From: Streptomyces sp. G-G2
GTDB lineage: Bacteria; Actinomycetota; Actinomycetes; Streptomycetales; Streptomycetaceae
Assembly: GCF_030063135.1 (NCBI RefSeq)
Contig: NZ_JASISO010000009.1
Span: forward strand, 62,001 to 126,000
DNA length: 64,000 bases
Direction of reading: 5' to 3'
Shown: positions 16,205 to 25,141 of the stretch, piece after piece
Position numbering within the stretch: the first letter of the stretch is position 1
How the letters are laid out: every line of letters starts with the position of its first letter
Program-made: the position numbers and the translations under genes
Notes under the pieces: model-generated
What the model saw: only the letters and a program-made list of their open reading frames with translations
Told to the model about the DNA's origin: nothing
Databases searched by the model: none

Positions 16205-17365
16205 TCAGGGCGACGGGACCGGTCCCCGCATGTGCCGACTGATCCACTGGATCAGGCCGCCCCCGTACATGCCGGGGACGTAGCTGTAGGCGCTGTGCCC
16301 GCCGCCCTGGTTGACCGAGAGTCTCGTCTTGACCGGGCCGGTCCCGTATTCCGCGATGAACCGCTCGATCGGCGGCCGGGTCCGTACGTCGGTGCCCGTG
16401 GTGCCGACCTGGAAGCCCAAGTACACCTCGGGGCCGTCGTGGTCCAGGATCTGCTGGGCGAGCTGCGGCGGACTGTTCTCCGCCTTCTCCTGCGGGTGGC
16501 CGTTCCACAGTCGTGAGTCGGGAACGATGTCCGGCCCGTTGGCGATCACCGCCTTGAACTCGTCGGGCTTCTGCAGGACCGCCTTCAGCCCGGCGAAAGC
16601 GCCCGTGGAATTGCCCAGGAAGCCCCAGCCGTCGCGCGAGCCGATCGTCCGGAAGGTGGCGCGGACCAGGTCGGGGACGTCCTCGGTGAGCCAGGTGCCC
16701 ATCTTGGGCTGGCCGGGGATGTCGCTGCCGTCCCAGTACAGGCCGCCCGCGTCGGTCTGCGGGTTCAGGACGGGCATGGCCAGGATGAAGGGCAGGCTGC
16801 TGCCCTCCTTGGACCACTTGGAGACGCTGGACTCCAGCTTGAGGTTCTTGTCCATCCAGTAGTTGTCGGGGTACCCAGGCCCGCCCGGCAGGGCGATCAG
16901 CACGGGGAAGCCGCTGCGCGCGTACCGGGGCTCCTTGTACTGCGGCGGGACCCAGAGCCAGACCTTGCCCGTGAACCCTGACTTCTTCCCGGCCAGGGTG
17001 GTCACCATGACCTTGGATCCGTCCTCGGGGATGGTGGCGGCGATCCGCAGCTCGGGCCGGGGCCCCATGGGCATCCGGGTCAGCGGATCGGCCGGGGCGT
17101 GCGCCGGGGTGCCCGGCTGGGCCGTGGCCCGTCCCTGGTCCTGGCCCTGTTCTCGGTTCTGGTCCTGGTCCTGGTCGAAGCGGATCACGTCACCGGTGTC
17201 CGAGAAGACATCGGCGTCCGAGAGCGCGCATCCGGCCGCGACGCCGGCGATGACGAGCGCCGACGCCCCGGCGGCCCAGGCGCGCCGCGATCTCTTGGGA
17301 GGTGCCTGCCCGGACGGTGGCCGGGTCTGCGGCGGCTGTGGCTGCGGCTGCGTGCGGTAGGTCAT
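16205..17365 (-). CDS. Surface lipoprotein esterase of the esterase D/mycolyltransferase fold
   Basis: This 386-aa protein has a Pro/Gln-rich cytoplasmic head, a hydrophobic segment and an AAGC lipobox with Cys46, so it is probably lipid-anchored outside the cell. A charged Asp-Gln-rich linker follows (IRFDQDQDQNREQGQDQ). The catalytic part is an alpha/beta hydrolase of the Esterase (PF00756) type, with the oxyanion region PVLIALPGGPGYPDNYWMD, the nucleophile Ser in LGNSTGAFAGLKA and a C-terminal His in GGGHSAYSYVPGMY. Family members include feruloyl esterases and antigen-85-like acyltransferases. Substrate is unknown. It is divergent from the GH31 gene, with a shared 212-bp control region. 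Confidence 0.8.
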   Translation of the reverse strand: MTYRTQPQPQPPQTRPPSGQAPPKRSRRAWAAGASALVIAGVAAGCALSDADVFSDTGDVIRFDQDQDQNREQGQDQGRATAQPGTPAHAPADPLTRMPMGPRPELRIAATIPEDGSKVMVTTLAGKKSGFTGKVWLWVPPQYKEPRYARSGFPVLIALPGGPGYPDNYWMDKNLKLESSVSKWSKEGSSLPFILAMPVLNPQTDAGGLYWDGSDIPGQPKMGTWLTEDVPDLVRATFRTIGSRDGWGFLGNSTGAFAGLKAVLQKPDEFKAVIANGPDIVPDSRLWNGHPQEKAENSPPQLAQQILDHDGPEVYLGFQVGTTGTDVRTRPPIERFIAEYGTGPVKTRLSVNQGGGHSAYSYVPGMYGGGLIQWISRHMRGPVPSP

Positions 17366-17448
17366 CGTGTGCCACTCCTGTTCGTCACCAAAGGGTATGA
17401 ACAGGACAAGCGGTAAGTGCGGTAAGCCACGTTCCGGTTCAGGAATCC

Positions 17449-17486
17449 ATGCTCGAACCTGCGTGATAATGCGTCACTTCGAGCAT
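17449..17486. promoter_or_regulatory. Inverted repeat in the esterase/GH31 divergent promoter
   Basis: ATGCTCGAA at 17449-17457 pairs perfectly with TTCGAGCAT at 17478-17486 around a 20-bp spacer. Position between divergent genes suggests an operator for a regulator not encoded nearby. A possible -10 element TATGTT lies at 17516-17521, upstream of the GH31 gene. Confidence 0.5.
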
Positions 17487-17577
17487 CTTCCTTCACCTGA
17501 ACCTGTGAGGGCGCTATGTTGCCGAGTGCATGCCAAAGAGCAGAGTCCGTCGTCCGGACCGCACGAGGAGCTGCCCC

Positions 17578-20500
17578 ATGAGACTCACCCCCCACCTCCT
17601 GCCACCGCTCCCACCCCTCCTCCGCCGCACCCGCCCACGCCGGGCGCGCGGCCCTGCCCCGGCCGCCGCGCTGCTGGCCGGGGTGCTCGCCATGGCGGGC
17701 CTGGCCGCCGCCGGCCCGGCCGCCTCCCTGGCCGAAGCGGCCCCGGCCGAAGCGGCCCCGGGCGCGGCCTCGGCGTCGGCGTCGGCGGCGGCGTCGACGG
17801 CGGGCAACGCCACCGGACTGAGCCAGTCCGGGAACACCTTCACCGTGACCTCGTCCAGTGGCGCCAAGGCCCGGGTCGTGGTCGCACGGTCCGACGTCTT
17901 CCGGCTCTGGCTCTCCCCGGACGGCGCCTTCACCAATGACCCGGCGGGCTCCGACCTGGCCCCCACCACCGACTTCGGCCCGGTGAACACCTCCTCCACC
18001 GACGCCGGTTCCTATTACAAGATCACTACGGGTGGGCTCTCGATCCGGGTCAACAAGACCCCGCTGCAGTTCTCCGTCTACCGCGCCGACAACTCCACCC
18101 TCGTCTGGCAGGAGACCCGGCCCACCAGCTGGACGGGCGGCCAGACCACCCAGTACCTCGCCCGCGGCGCCGACGAGCAGTTCTACGGAACCGGCCTGCG
18201 GCTGGGGGAGTGGGCGCTGCGCGGAAAGACCGTACCCGTGGCCGTCGACAACAAGTGGCGCGAGAACAACAACGCCAGCCCGGCGCCCTTCTACATGTCG
18301 ACCAACAACTACGGGGTCATGCGCAACACCTGGGCCCCCGGCTCCTACGCCTTCGACGCGCCCAGCGCCCTGACCCACAACGAGAACCGCTTCGACGCCT
18401 GGTACTTCACCGGCGACTCCCTGAAGGGTGTCCTGGACGCCTACACCGACGTCAGCGGCAAACCGTTCATGGCCCCGATGTGGGGCTTCGAACTCGGCAA
18501 CGCCGACTGCTTCAACGCCTCCAACCCCGCCTACCAGGGTGACCACGACCGGCTGCGCCACCAGACCACCCCGGACGTGGTGGGCTACGCCACCGACGCC
18601 CGCGCCGCCGACATGCCCTCCGGCTGGTTCCTGCCCAACGACGGCTACGGCTGCGGCTACACCGCCCCCCTCAAGTCCACCGTCGACGCGCTGAAGGCCA
18701 AGGGCTTCCAGACCGGACTGTGGACCTCCACCGGCCTCGGCTCCATCAAGGACGAGGTCTCCGTCGCCGGGACCCGGGGCGTCAAGACGGACGTGGCCTG
18801 GATCGGCGGCGGCTACAAGAGCGCCTTCACCGGGGTCCAGCAGGCCGTGGCCGGCATCGAGAAGAACTCCGACGCCCGCCGCTACGTGTGGACCGTCGAC
18901 GGCTGGGCGGGCACCCAGCGCAACGCCGTCGTCTGGACCGGGGACACCAACGGCACCTGGGACGACATGCGCTGGCACGTCCCCGCCATCGCGGGCGCGG
19001 GCCTGTCCGGCCTGAACTACGCCTCGGGCGACATCGACGGGATCTTCGGCGGCAGTCCCAAGACCTATGTCCGCGACCTCCAGTGGAAGGCCTTCACCCC
19101 CGCCTTCATGACCATGTCCGGCTGGGGCGCGACCGGCCCGGCCGCGGGCTACCAGGACAAGCAGCCCTGGCGGTTCGCGGAACCGTACCTCTCCATCAAC
19201 CGCAAGTACCTCCAGCTCAAGATGCGGCTGATGCCGTACCTGTACACGATGAGCGCCACCGCCCACGACAGCGGCGTCCCGAGCACCCGCGCCATGGTGC
19301 TGGACCACCCCGACGACCCGGTGGCCCGCGGCAACCTCACCAGCGGCCAGTTCATGGCCGGTGACTCCTTCCTCGTCGCCCCCGTCGTCTCCGACACCGC
19401 CGTCCGGGACGGGATCTACCTGCCCGCGGGCACCTGGACCGACTACTGGACCGGCAAGACGTACGCCGGACCGGGCTGGCTGAACAACTACGCCGCCCCC
19501 CTCGACACCCTGCCCCTGTTCGTCAAGGGCGGCGCCATCGTGCCGATGTGGCCCCAGATGAACTACGCCGGGGAGAAGCCGGTCTCCACCCTCACCTACG
19601 ACATCACCCCGCGCGGCAACTCCTCCTTCTCCCTCTACGAGGACGACGGGATCACCCGGGCGAACGACAGCGGCGCCTTCGCCCGCCAGCAGGTGAACGT
19701 GAGCGCCCCCGGCGCCGGTTCGGGAACCGTCACCGTCTCCGTCGGCGCTTCCACCGGCAGCTACACCGGCAAACCCGCCTCCCGGGGCTACGAGTTCAGC
19801 CTCCACGTCGCCTCCGCGCCCACCACCGTCACCGCGGACGGCGCGGCCCTCGCCCGGCTCACCTCCAAGAGCGCCTACGACGCGGCGCCGACCGGCTGGT
19901 TCTTCGACCCGGCCGACCGCGCGGGTGTCCTGTGGGTCAAGACCGGTACGAAGTCCGGCGCGTTCACCGTCTCCGCCGCCGGTACGTCGCTCCTCGTGGC
20001 CGAGCCCGTGCCCGCCTCCGGCACCCCGATAGCGCAGTCCGGCTGGTCCCTGGTCTCCGCCGACAGCCAGGAGACCGGCAGCGAGAACGGCGCCGCCACC
20101 AACGCCTTCGACGGCAACCCGGCCACTCTCTGGCACACCGCCTGGTCCTCCGGCACCCCGGCGCCCCTGCCGCACGAGATCCGCATCGACCTCGGCGCCC
20201 GCTACGCGGTGGACGGCCTCGGCTACCTGCCCCGCCAGGACGGCGGCAGCAACGGCCGGATCGGCGGCTACGAGGTGTACGTCTCCGACAGCACCACCGA
20301 CTGGGGCTCCCCGGTGGCCACCGGGACGCTCGCCGACACCGCGGCGGCCAAGACCGTACCGCTGGCCGCCAAGACAGGGCGCTACCTGCGGCTGAGGGCC
20401 CTGACCGAGGCCGGTGGCCGGGGGCCCTGGACCAGCGCCGCCGAAGTCACCCTGACCGGGCGGCCGGCCCCGCTGCCCACCGACGCCACCCTCGTCAACG

Positions 20501-20862
20501 CCGCCTCGTCGACCTGCGTGGACCTGCCGCACAGTGACACGACCCCCGGCGCCGAACCCACCCTGTACACCTGCCACGGCGGGCCCAACCAGCGCTGGAC
20601 CCTCCAGGCCGACGGCCGGGTCACCGGCCTCGGCGGGGTCTGCTTCGATGCCACGGCCGGCGCTACCGGCGCCGTCACCGTCCGCACCTGCGCCGGGGGC
20701 ACGCCGGGCCCGGCCCAGACCTGGCAGCAGGGCGCCGACGGCAGCCTTCGCAACGCGGGGCAGTGCCTGACCCCGGTCGGGGCCGCCACCGCCAACGGCA
20801 CCGCGCTCACCCGCGCCGCCTGCGCGGGAACCCCGGTCCAGCGCTGGGCGTTCACTCCCTGA
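17578..20862 (+). CDS. Secreted glycoside hydrolase family 31 enzyme with CBM32 and CBM13 modules
   Basis: This 1094-aa exported enzyme should hydrolyse alpha-glycosidic bonds. A long signal peptide (Arg-rich, then AALLAGVLAMAGLAA) is followed by an Ala-rich linker. The GH31 N-terminal beta-sandwich and catalytic barrel span about residues 75-700. YVWTVDGWAG and WTGDTNGTWDDMRWH hold the expected nucleophile and acid/base Asp residues, and FTPAFMTMSGWG follows. A discoidin-like CBM32 lies near residues 820-965 (ATNAFDGNPATLWHTAW). A ricin-type CBM13 ends the protein, with three QRW/QTW repeats. The ATG at 17578 has GAGGAG seven bases upstream. Alpha-xylosidase or alpha-glucosidase activity is likely; the substrate cannot be fixed. 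Its end overlaps the convergent decarboxylase by 11 bp. Confidence 0.9.
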   Translation: MRLTPHLLPPLPPLLRRTRPRRARGPAPAAALLAGVLAMAGLAAAGPAASLAEAAPAEAAPGAASASASAAASTAGNATGLSQSGNTFTVTSSSGAKARVVVARSDVFRLWLSPDGAFTNDPAGSDLAPTTDFGPVNTSSTDAGSYYKITTGGLSIRVNKTPLQFSVYRADNSTLVWQETRPTSWTGGQTTQYLARGADEQFYGTGLRLGEWALRGKTVPVAVDNKWRENNNASPAPFYMSTNNYGVMRNTWAPGSYAFDAPSALTHNENRFDAWYFTGDSLKGVLDAYTDVSGKPFMAPMWGFELGNADCFNASNPAYQGDHDRLRHQTTPDVVGYATDARAADMPSGWFLPNDGYGCGYTAPLKSTVDALKAKGFQTGLWTSTGLGSIKDEVSVAGTRGVKTDVAWIGGGYKSAFTGVQQAVAGIEKNSDARRYVWTVDGWAGTQRNAVVWTGDTNGTWDDMRWHVPAIAGAGLSGLNYASGDIDGIFGGSPKTYVRDLQWKAFTPAFMTMSGWGATGPAAGYQDKQPWRFAEPYLSINRKYLQLKMRLMPYLYTMSATAHDSGVPSTRAMVLDHPDDPVARGNLTSGQFMAGDSFLVAPVVSDTAVRDGIYLPAGTWTDYWTGKTYAGPGWLNNYAAPLDTLPLFVKGGAIVPMWPQMNYAGEKPVSTLTYDITPRGNSSFSLYEDDGITRANDSGAFARQQVNVSAPGAGSGTVTVSVGASTGSYTGKPASRGYEFSLHVASAPTTVTADGAALARLTSKSAYDAAPTGWFFDPADRAGVLWVKTGTKSGAFTVSAAGTSLLVAEPVPASGTPIAQSGWSLVSADSQETGSENGAATNAFDGNPATLWHTAWSSGTPAPLPHEIRIDLGARYAVDGLGYLPRQDGGSNGRIGGYEVYVSDSTTDWGSPVATGTLADTAAAKTVPLAAKTGRYLRLRALTEAGGRGPWTSAAEVTLTGRPAPLPTDATLVNAASSTCVDLPHSDTTPGAEPTLYTCHGGPNQRWTLQADGRVTGLGGVCFDATAGATGAVTVRTCAGGTPGPAQTWQQGADGSLRNAGQCLTPVGAATANGTALTRAACAGTPVQRWAFTP

Positions 20863-22498
20863 CGGACACCATGGCCGAGGCGGCCGGGGCGGGATCCTCC
20901 GTCCCGGCCGCCGCCGTGTCCGCGTCCATGCCCGCGGCCGTTTCCGCTTCCCCGTACGCCGCCGTGTCCGCGGCAGCCCGGAGCACTTCGCGGACCAGGG
21001 TGGCCAGATCGGCGGGGGTGGTGCGGTAGTTGCAGATACATGCCCGCAGGACCGTTTCACCCTCGTGCTCCACCGTCGCGAGGAAGGCCCGGCCGCCCCG
21101 CTGGACGCGGGCCGCGACGGCGGCGTGGAAGGCATCGCGGTCCCGGCCGCCGGTCAGCTCCGCGCCGAGCCGGAAGCAGACCACCGGCAGCGGCCCGCTC
21201 GCGCACACCTCCAGACCGGGTTCGGCCCGCACCGACTCGCGCAGCTGCCGGGCGAGTTCCTGGTAGCGCCGGAGCAGGTCGGCCACGCCGCCCCGGCCCA
21301 GCGCGCGCAGCGTGGCCCACAGCTTGAGGGCCCGGGTGCCGGGACGGGTGAGCTCGACGGTGTAGTCGGACATCCACGGCCAGTCCTGGTCCCCGTCCAG
21401 GTAGGAGGCGCGGAAGGAGAACGCGCCGCGCAGCCGGTCCGGATCGGTCACCAGCGCGGCCCCGCAGCCCACCGGCACCGACAGGGTCTTGTGCGGATCG
21501 ACCGTGAGGGAGTCCACCTCCGCGATCCCCCGGTAGTACGGGGCCAGTTCGGGCAGCAGGGCGCCCAGGCCGCCCCAGGCCCCGTCCGCGTGGTGCCACA
21601 TGCCGCGGCGGTGGCACAGCTCGTTGAGGGGCGCGGGGGTGTCGATGGCCCCGGTCGCGGTCGACCCGAGATGGGAGACCACGCAGAACGGGAGCAGTCC
21701 CGCCGCACGGTCGGAGTCCACCGCCGCGCGCAGGGCGTCGAGGTCCATCCGCCGGTCCGCGGTGGTGGGTACGGCGCGCAGCCGCCAGGGCGGCAGACCG
21801 ATCGTCGCGGCCGCCTTGGCGACCGACAGGTGCGCCTGGTCGCCGTGGTAGGCCACCAGCCGCGCGTGCGCCCTGTCGTAGGCGGCCCCGTCGGTGGCGC
21901 CGCGCTGCGCGAGGAACCAGCTCCGGGCGGCGGCCAGGCACAGCAGGTTCGCCATGGACCCCCCGCTGGTCAGCACCCCGCCCGCGGTGTCCGCCAGTCC
22001 CGCGAGCGATGCCAGGTCGCGCACCACCCCGTGCTCCAGGTCCATCAGGGCGGCCTCGCCCATCCCGCAGGTCGTGTTCACGGCGCAGGCGAGCAGCTCC
22101 GCGATGATCCCGGCGGGGGACGGGGGCGAGTTGATCCAGGCGAAGAACGCCGGATGCCCGTTCCCGGACGGGTAGGGGGCGATGTCCCGCTCGACGAACT
22201 CCAGCAGCGCCCCCAGTTCCTGGCCGTCCTGCGGCAGGGATCCCGAGGCCAGGGCCCGTCGGTGGCCGGGCGGCCGGGGGCGGGTGACCGGGCCGTGCGG
22301 CAGCGCCTCCAGGTAGTCGGCCACCCACTCGGCCGCGGCGGTGAGTTCGGTGCGGAACGAGGAGGGGAGCGAGGAGGGCGCGGACGCGTGCGGGACGTGG
22401 GGCGCGTGGGGCACATGGGGCGCGAGGAGTTCATGGGGCGTGTCGGGTGTGTGGGTCAGGGGCAGGGTCAGGGGCAGGGTGAGCGGCGACGACGGCAA
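20852..22498 (-). CDS. Group II pyridoxal-phosphate-dependent decarboxylase
   Basis: This 548-aa enzyme belongs to the aromatic-L-amino-acid/glutamate/diaminobutyrate decarboxylase family. The PLP lysine is in SLTVDPHKTLSVPVGCG, the PLP-binding Asp in HADGAWGGLGALL, and NGHPAFFAWINSPPSP and GVLTSGGSMANLLCLAAAR are core motifs. The start appears to be a TTG at 22498 with GGAGGT eight bases upstream. The first 45 residues are repetitive (LTLPLTLPLTH, then HVPHAPHVPHA) and encoded by short direct repeats. The C-terminal tail of about 40 residues is Ala-rich and also repetitive. Substrate is not certain; diaminobutyrate, tyrosine or tryptophan are options. It is convergent with the GH31 gene. Confidence 0.86.
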   Translation of the reverse strand: MPSSPLTLPLTLPLTHTPDTPHELLAPHVPHAPHVPHASAPSSLPSSFRTELTAAAEWVADYLEALPHGPVTRPRPPGHRRALASGSLPQDGQELGALLEFVERDIAPYPSGNGHPAFFAWINSPPSPAGIIAELLACAVNTTCGMGEAALMDLEHGVVRDLASLAGLADTAGGVLTSGGSMANLLCLAAARSWFLAQRGATDGAAYDRAHARLVAYHGDQAHLSVAKAAATIGLPPWRLRAVPTTADRRMDLDALRAAVDSDRAAGLLPFCVVSHLGSTATGAIDTPAPLNELCHRRGMWHHADGAWGGLGALLPELAPYYRGIAEVDSLTVDPHKTLSVPVGCGAALVTDPDRLRGAFSFRASYLDGDQDWPWMSDYTVELTRPGTRALKLWATLRALGRGGVADLLRRYQELARQLRESVRAEPGLEVCASGPLPVVCFRLGAELTGGRDRDAFHAAVAARVQRGGRAFLATVEHEGETVLRACICNYRTTPADLATLVREVLRAAADTAAYGEAETAAGMDADTAAAGTEDPAPAASAMVSVRE

Positions 22499-23114
22499 GA
22501 TCGAGTACCTCCGGGGACCGCTGGGGGGAGCGCAGATTCCTTCCTGCGGTGATCATTACTAGGGGCCGTCGCCCTCGGTGATCAATCCGCGCGCGCCCTG
22601 CGCGCGCCCCCTCTCCCGCGCCGTTGACGCGCCCCGCCTGGGCAAAGGCCGGGGGACTGGGCCATTCGGGGACCGTCCGCAATCACCCTCGCGCATGAAC
22701 GATTCGCCTCACGAGCTCTCCGGCGTCGGCCTCCTCCCGCGACCGCGGCCGCCCCATGGGCACCGGACGGGCCCCCGCCCCGGCATCCGACCCACCCGGT
22801 CTCCGGCCGGCTGCCGGGGCCGTCGCGCAAGCCCGTCCGCGCGCCGCACGGGAAGCTGGGCCGCCGGTCCGCTCCCGGCCGAGTTCAGCGGACCGCGCCT
22901 GTGCCATTGGTCCAGTCGAGACGGCCAGAGTTGAGCCAGTGGGCCTTCGGATGGTTATCTGTGTCGTATCCATGTACTTACGGCACCGCGCGGCGCCGGA
23001 CGGCGACGAGGCCGTTCCGGAGCGCGGTGCCTTCGCCGCGCCCACCCACGCCCACCATCCCGGGCCGTCGGCGGGCCGGCGTGCGCACGATCGCGAGGGG
23101 GGCGGCGCACCGCC
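22499..23114. other. 616-bp intergenic region without a convincing gene
   Basis: This lies between the decarboxylase and FUSC genes. It holds a direct repeat CGGTGATCA at 22547-22555 and 22576-22584, and a hairpin with 8-bp GCGCGCGC arms at 22589-22607. Around 22905-22985 the GC content falls and the sequence looks promoter-like (CATTGGTCCAGTCGAG, then GGTTATCTGTGTCG). Open frames cross it on both strands, but none shows third-position GC bias or a known motif. Confidence 0.5.
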
Positions 23115-24635
23115 GTGAAGAGAATGTTCGTGGCTCCGGATCCGGGGCGCCTGAGACTGCGCACCTCACTGCGCGCGGTGACCGGGATCGCTCTCGCCGT
23201 CATCACCGCCGAACTGTGCGGCCTGTCCCTCACCGCCTCCATCACCGGAGGCCTGACCGCCCTGCTCGCCCTCTTCACCGTCACCGACGCCAGCGTGCGG
23301 GCCCAGCGGGGGACGACGGCCCTGCTGCCGGTGGCCGGGTTCCCGGTGCTCGCCCTGGCCACCTCCCTGCACGGGGTTCCGCTCGCCCGGGACGCTGCGT
23401 TCCTCGCCGTCGTCTTCTGCGGGGTCTACGCCCGCCGCTGGGGCCCGCGCGGTCACGCCCTCGGCATCTTCGCGTTCATGAGCTTCTTCATCACCCAGTT
23501 CCTGCACGCCGTCCCCGCCCAGCTGCCCGAGCTGTACGGCGCCGTGGGTCTGGCGCTGCTCGCCTCCGGCGCGGTGCGCTTCCTGCTGTGGCCCATCGAG
23601 CGGCGTACCCCGCCCGCCGCCGTGCCGCCCGGGATGCCCGGCCGCGGCTTCGCCCGGCCCACCACCCGCCAGGCCCTGCAGGCCACGGCCGCCTGCGCGG
23701 TCGCCCTGTCCCTGGGCCAGTTCTTCTCCGAGGACCGCTGGTACTGGGCCGTCGGCACCACCTGGTGGATCTTCGTCAACACCACCTCGCGAGGCGAGAC
23801 CCTGGTCCGCGGCTTCCGCCGGGTCCTCGGCACGGTCGTCGGCATCGTCGTCGGCCTGCTGATCGCGATCCCGCTGCACGGAGCCCCCGCGCCCACCGCC
23901 GCGCTGGTCGCCGTCTGCGTCTTCGGGATCTTCTACACCGCCCCCGTCTCCTACAGCTGGATGATGCTGGCCGTCACCGTGATGGCCGGGCTGCTCTACG
24001 GGCTCCTCGGTGTCCTGAACCCGGCCCTGCTGGTCCTGCGCCTCGTGGAGACCGGGGTCGGCGCGGTCTGCGCCGCCCTCGCCGTGGTCCTCGTACTCCC
24101 CGTCACCACGCACGCCACCAACGACGCCTGGATCCAGCGGGCCCTGCGCTCCGTGCACGCCGCCACCGGGGAGTCCGCCGCCCGCCTCGCGGGTTCGCCC
24201 ACCGCGGACCCGGCCCCGCACGCGGCCGAACTGGAGCTGCTTCTGGCCCGCGTACGGATGGCCCTCGCACCCCTCGTGCACCCGCTGAGCCCCTTCCGGG
24301 CCCGTAAGGACCGCGCCCGCCAGGTCATCGCCCTGCTGGACGACTGCGCCCGCGAGGTACGCGGACTGGTCGCCATCGCGGCCGACCCCTCGGCCTCCCA
24401 CGACGCCCGGCTCGCCGCCGCCTGCTGGCGCGTGGAAGCCGCGGTCGAGGGGCTCACCGCGCCCATCACGGGCCTCGGCCACGGCGCCGACCGCGGTTCC
24501 GCCCCCGCTGCCGCGCCCGCTCCGGCCCTGTCCGAGCCCGCGCTGGCCCATCTGCACGGACTCGAACGGGCACTCGCCGACCTCGCCCACCCGCTGCGCT
24601 CCGACCGCCCCTCCCCGCTGGTCGGCGCGGGCTGA
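23115..24635 (+). CDS. FUSC-family membrane protein (aromatic acid exporter type)
   Basis: This 506-aa protein has two blocks of about five to six membrane helices (residues about 20-160 and 190-330) followed by a cytoplasmic helical domain, the layout of FUSC/ArAE proteins such as AaeB. ITGGLTALLALFTVTDASVR and the second-block motif RWYWAVGTTWWIFVNTTSRG, then ETLVRGFRRVLGTVVG, match the repeated FUSC signature. Members export aromatic acids or fusaric acid, though many actinobacterial copies have no tested substrate. The GTG at 23115 is used as start; an ATG nine bases later is an alternative. It is monocistronic. A decayed regulator remnant lies downstream. Confidence 0.86.
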   Translation: MKRMFVAPDPGRLRLRTSLRAVTGIALAVITAELCGLSLTASITGGLTALLALFTVTDASVRAQRGTTALLPVAGFPVLALATSLHGVPLARDAAFLAVVFCGVYARRWGPRGHALGIFAFMSFFITQFLHAVPAQLPELYGAVGLALLASGAVRFLLWPIERRTPPAAVPPGMPGRGFARPTTRQALQATAACAVALSLGQFFSEDRWYWAVGTTWWIFVNTTSRGETLVRGFRRVLGTVVGIVVGLLIAIPLHGAPAPTAALVAVCVFGIFYTAPVSYSWMMLAVTVMAGLLYGLLGVLNPALLVLRLVETGVGAVCAALAVVLVLPVTTHATNDAWIQRALRSVHAATGESAARLAGSPTADPAPHAAELELLLARVRMALAPLVHPLSPFRARKDRARQVIALLDDCAREVRGLVAIAADPSASHDARLAAACWRVEAAVEGLTAPITGLGHGADRGSAPAAAPAPALSEPALAHLHGLERALADLAHPLRSDRPSPLVGAG

Positions 24636-24714
24636 GGGTCAGGCCTGGCCGCCCGTCGTGCCCTCGGGCAGCGAGTCGGCGAGGTAGGCCGCCAGGCCGG
24701 GCAGGAGCGCGTAC

Positions 24715-25028
24715 GCCGCCCAGCTCGCCGAGGAGCTGGAGGTCTCCGTCCGGAGCCTCTACCGGGACGTCGAGGCACCGCCGGCCGGATGCGCTCGCGG
24801 TGCCACCTCGACGCCCCCGGCTGGTACGCCGAGAGTCTCGCGGAGGGAGGGGGCCGCCGCCCGGGCGGCCCTGGCCGAATCCGATCGCGGCGACCGTCGG
24901 AGAGCTGGCGCGGCGCTACGGACGTGGCCGGATACCGCCCACTGAGCCTCGTATGCGCGGCAGATCCTAGGCGAAAGGGTGTTCCCCCGCAGGGGCTTCG
25001 GGACCTTTCACTCGAACGAGTATTCTGA
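24715..25028 (+). pseudogene. Remnant of a YafY/WYL-type transcriptional regulator
   Basis: Two fragments of one gene lie in different frames. At 24715-24777 AAQLAEELEVSVRSLYRDVE is the DeoR-like helix-turn-helix that opens WYL-domain regulators. At 24789-24840 RMRSRCHLDAPGWYAES matches the segment just before the WYL domain in the same family. About 150 codons that normally separate them are missing, and a frameshift is needed. The frame then runs on to 25028 without clear similarity. A 24-residue frame on the other strand at 24639-24714 (YALLPGLAAYLADSLPEG) may be the tail of another lost gene. The rest of this 506-bp gap is the nitric oxide synthase promoter. Confidence 0.7.
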
Positions 25029-25058
25029 CCGCCGGAGTCGTACGTCGCTGACCTGCGG

Positions 25059-25107
25059 CCTGTACAACCAGTGATGGCTATTCGCACGTGCATCTGGCAT
25101 GTACAGG
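25059..25107. promoter_or_regulatory. Paired TGTACA boxes upstream of nitric oxide synthase
   Basis: CCTGTACA at 25059-25066 and its exact inverse TGTACAGG at 25100-25107 lie 83 and 35 bp before the synthase start. The centres are about 41 bp apart, close to four helical turns. Each contains the 6-bp palindrome TGTACA. This could be a looped or cooperative operator; the protein that would bind is unknown. Confidence 0.5.
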
Positions 25108-25141
25108 GTGGATCTGTTCGGACAGGGGGTAACCGCACGCA

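Noticed and set aside
17362..21135. A 1257-codon open frame on the minus strand opposite the GH31 gene
   Set aside because: It is a shadow frame caused by high GC content. It has no known motif, and the plus strand encodes a complete GH31 enzyme with catalytic residues and two binding modules.
22683..23045. Minus-strand frame that could be a small gene divergent from FUSC
   Set aside because: Its codons lack third-position GC bias over 22900-22980, and no motif or ribosome site supports it. The stretch looks like promoter DNA.
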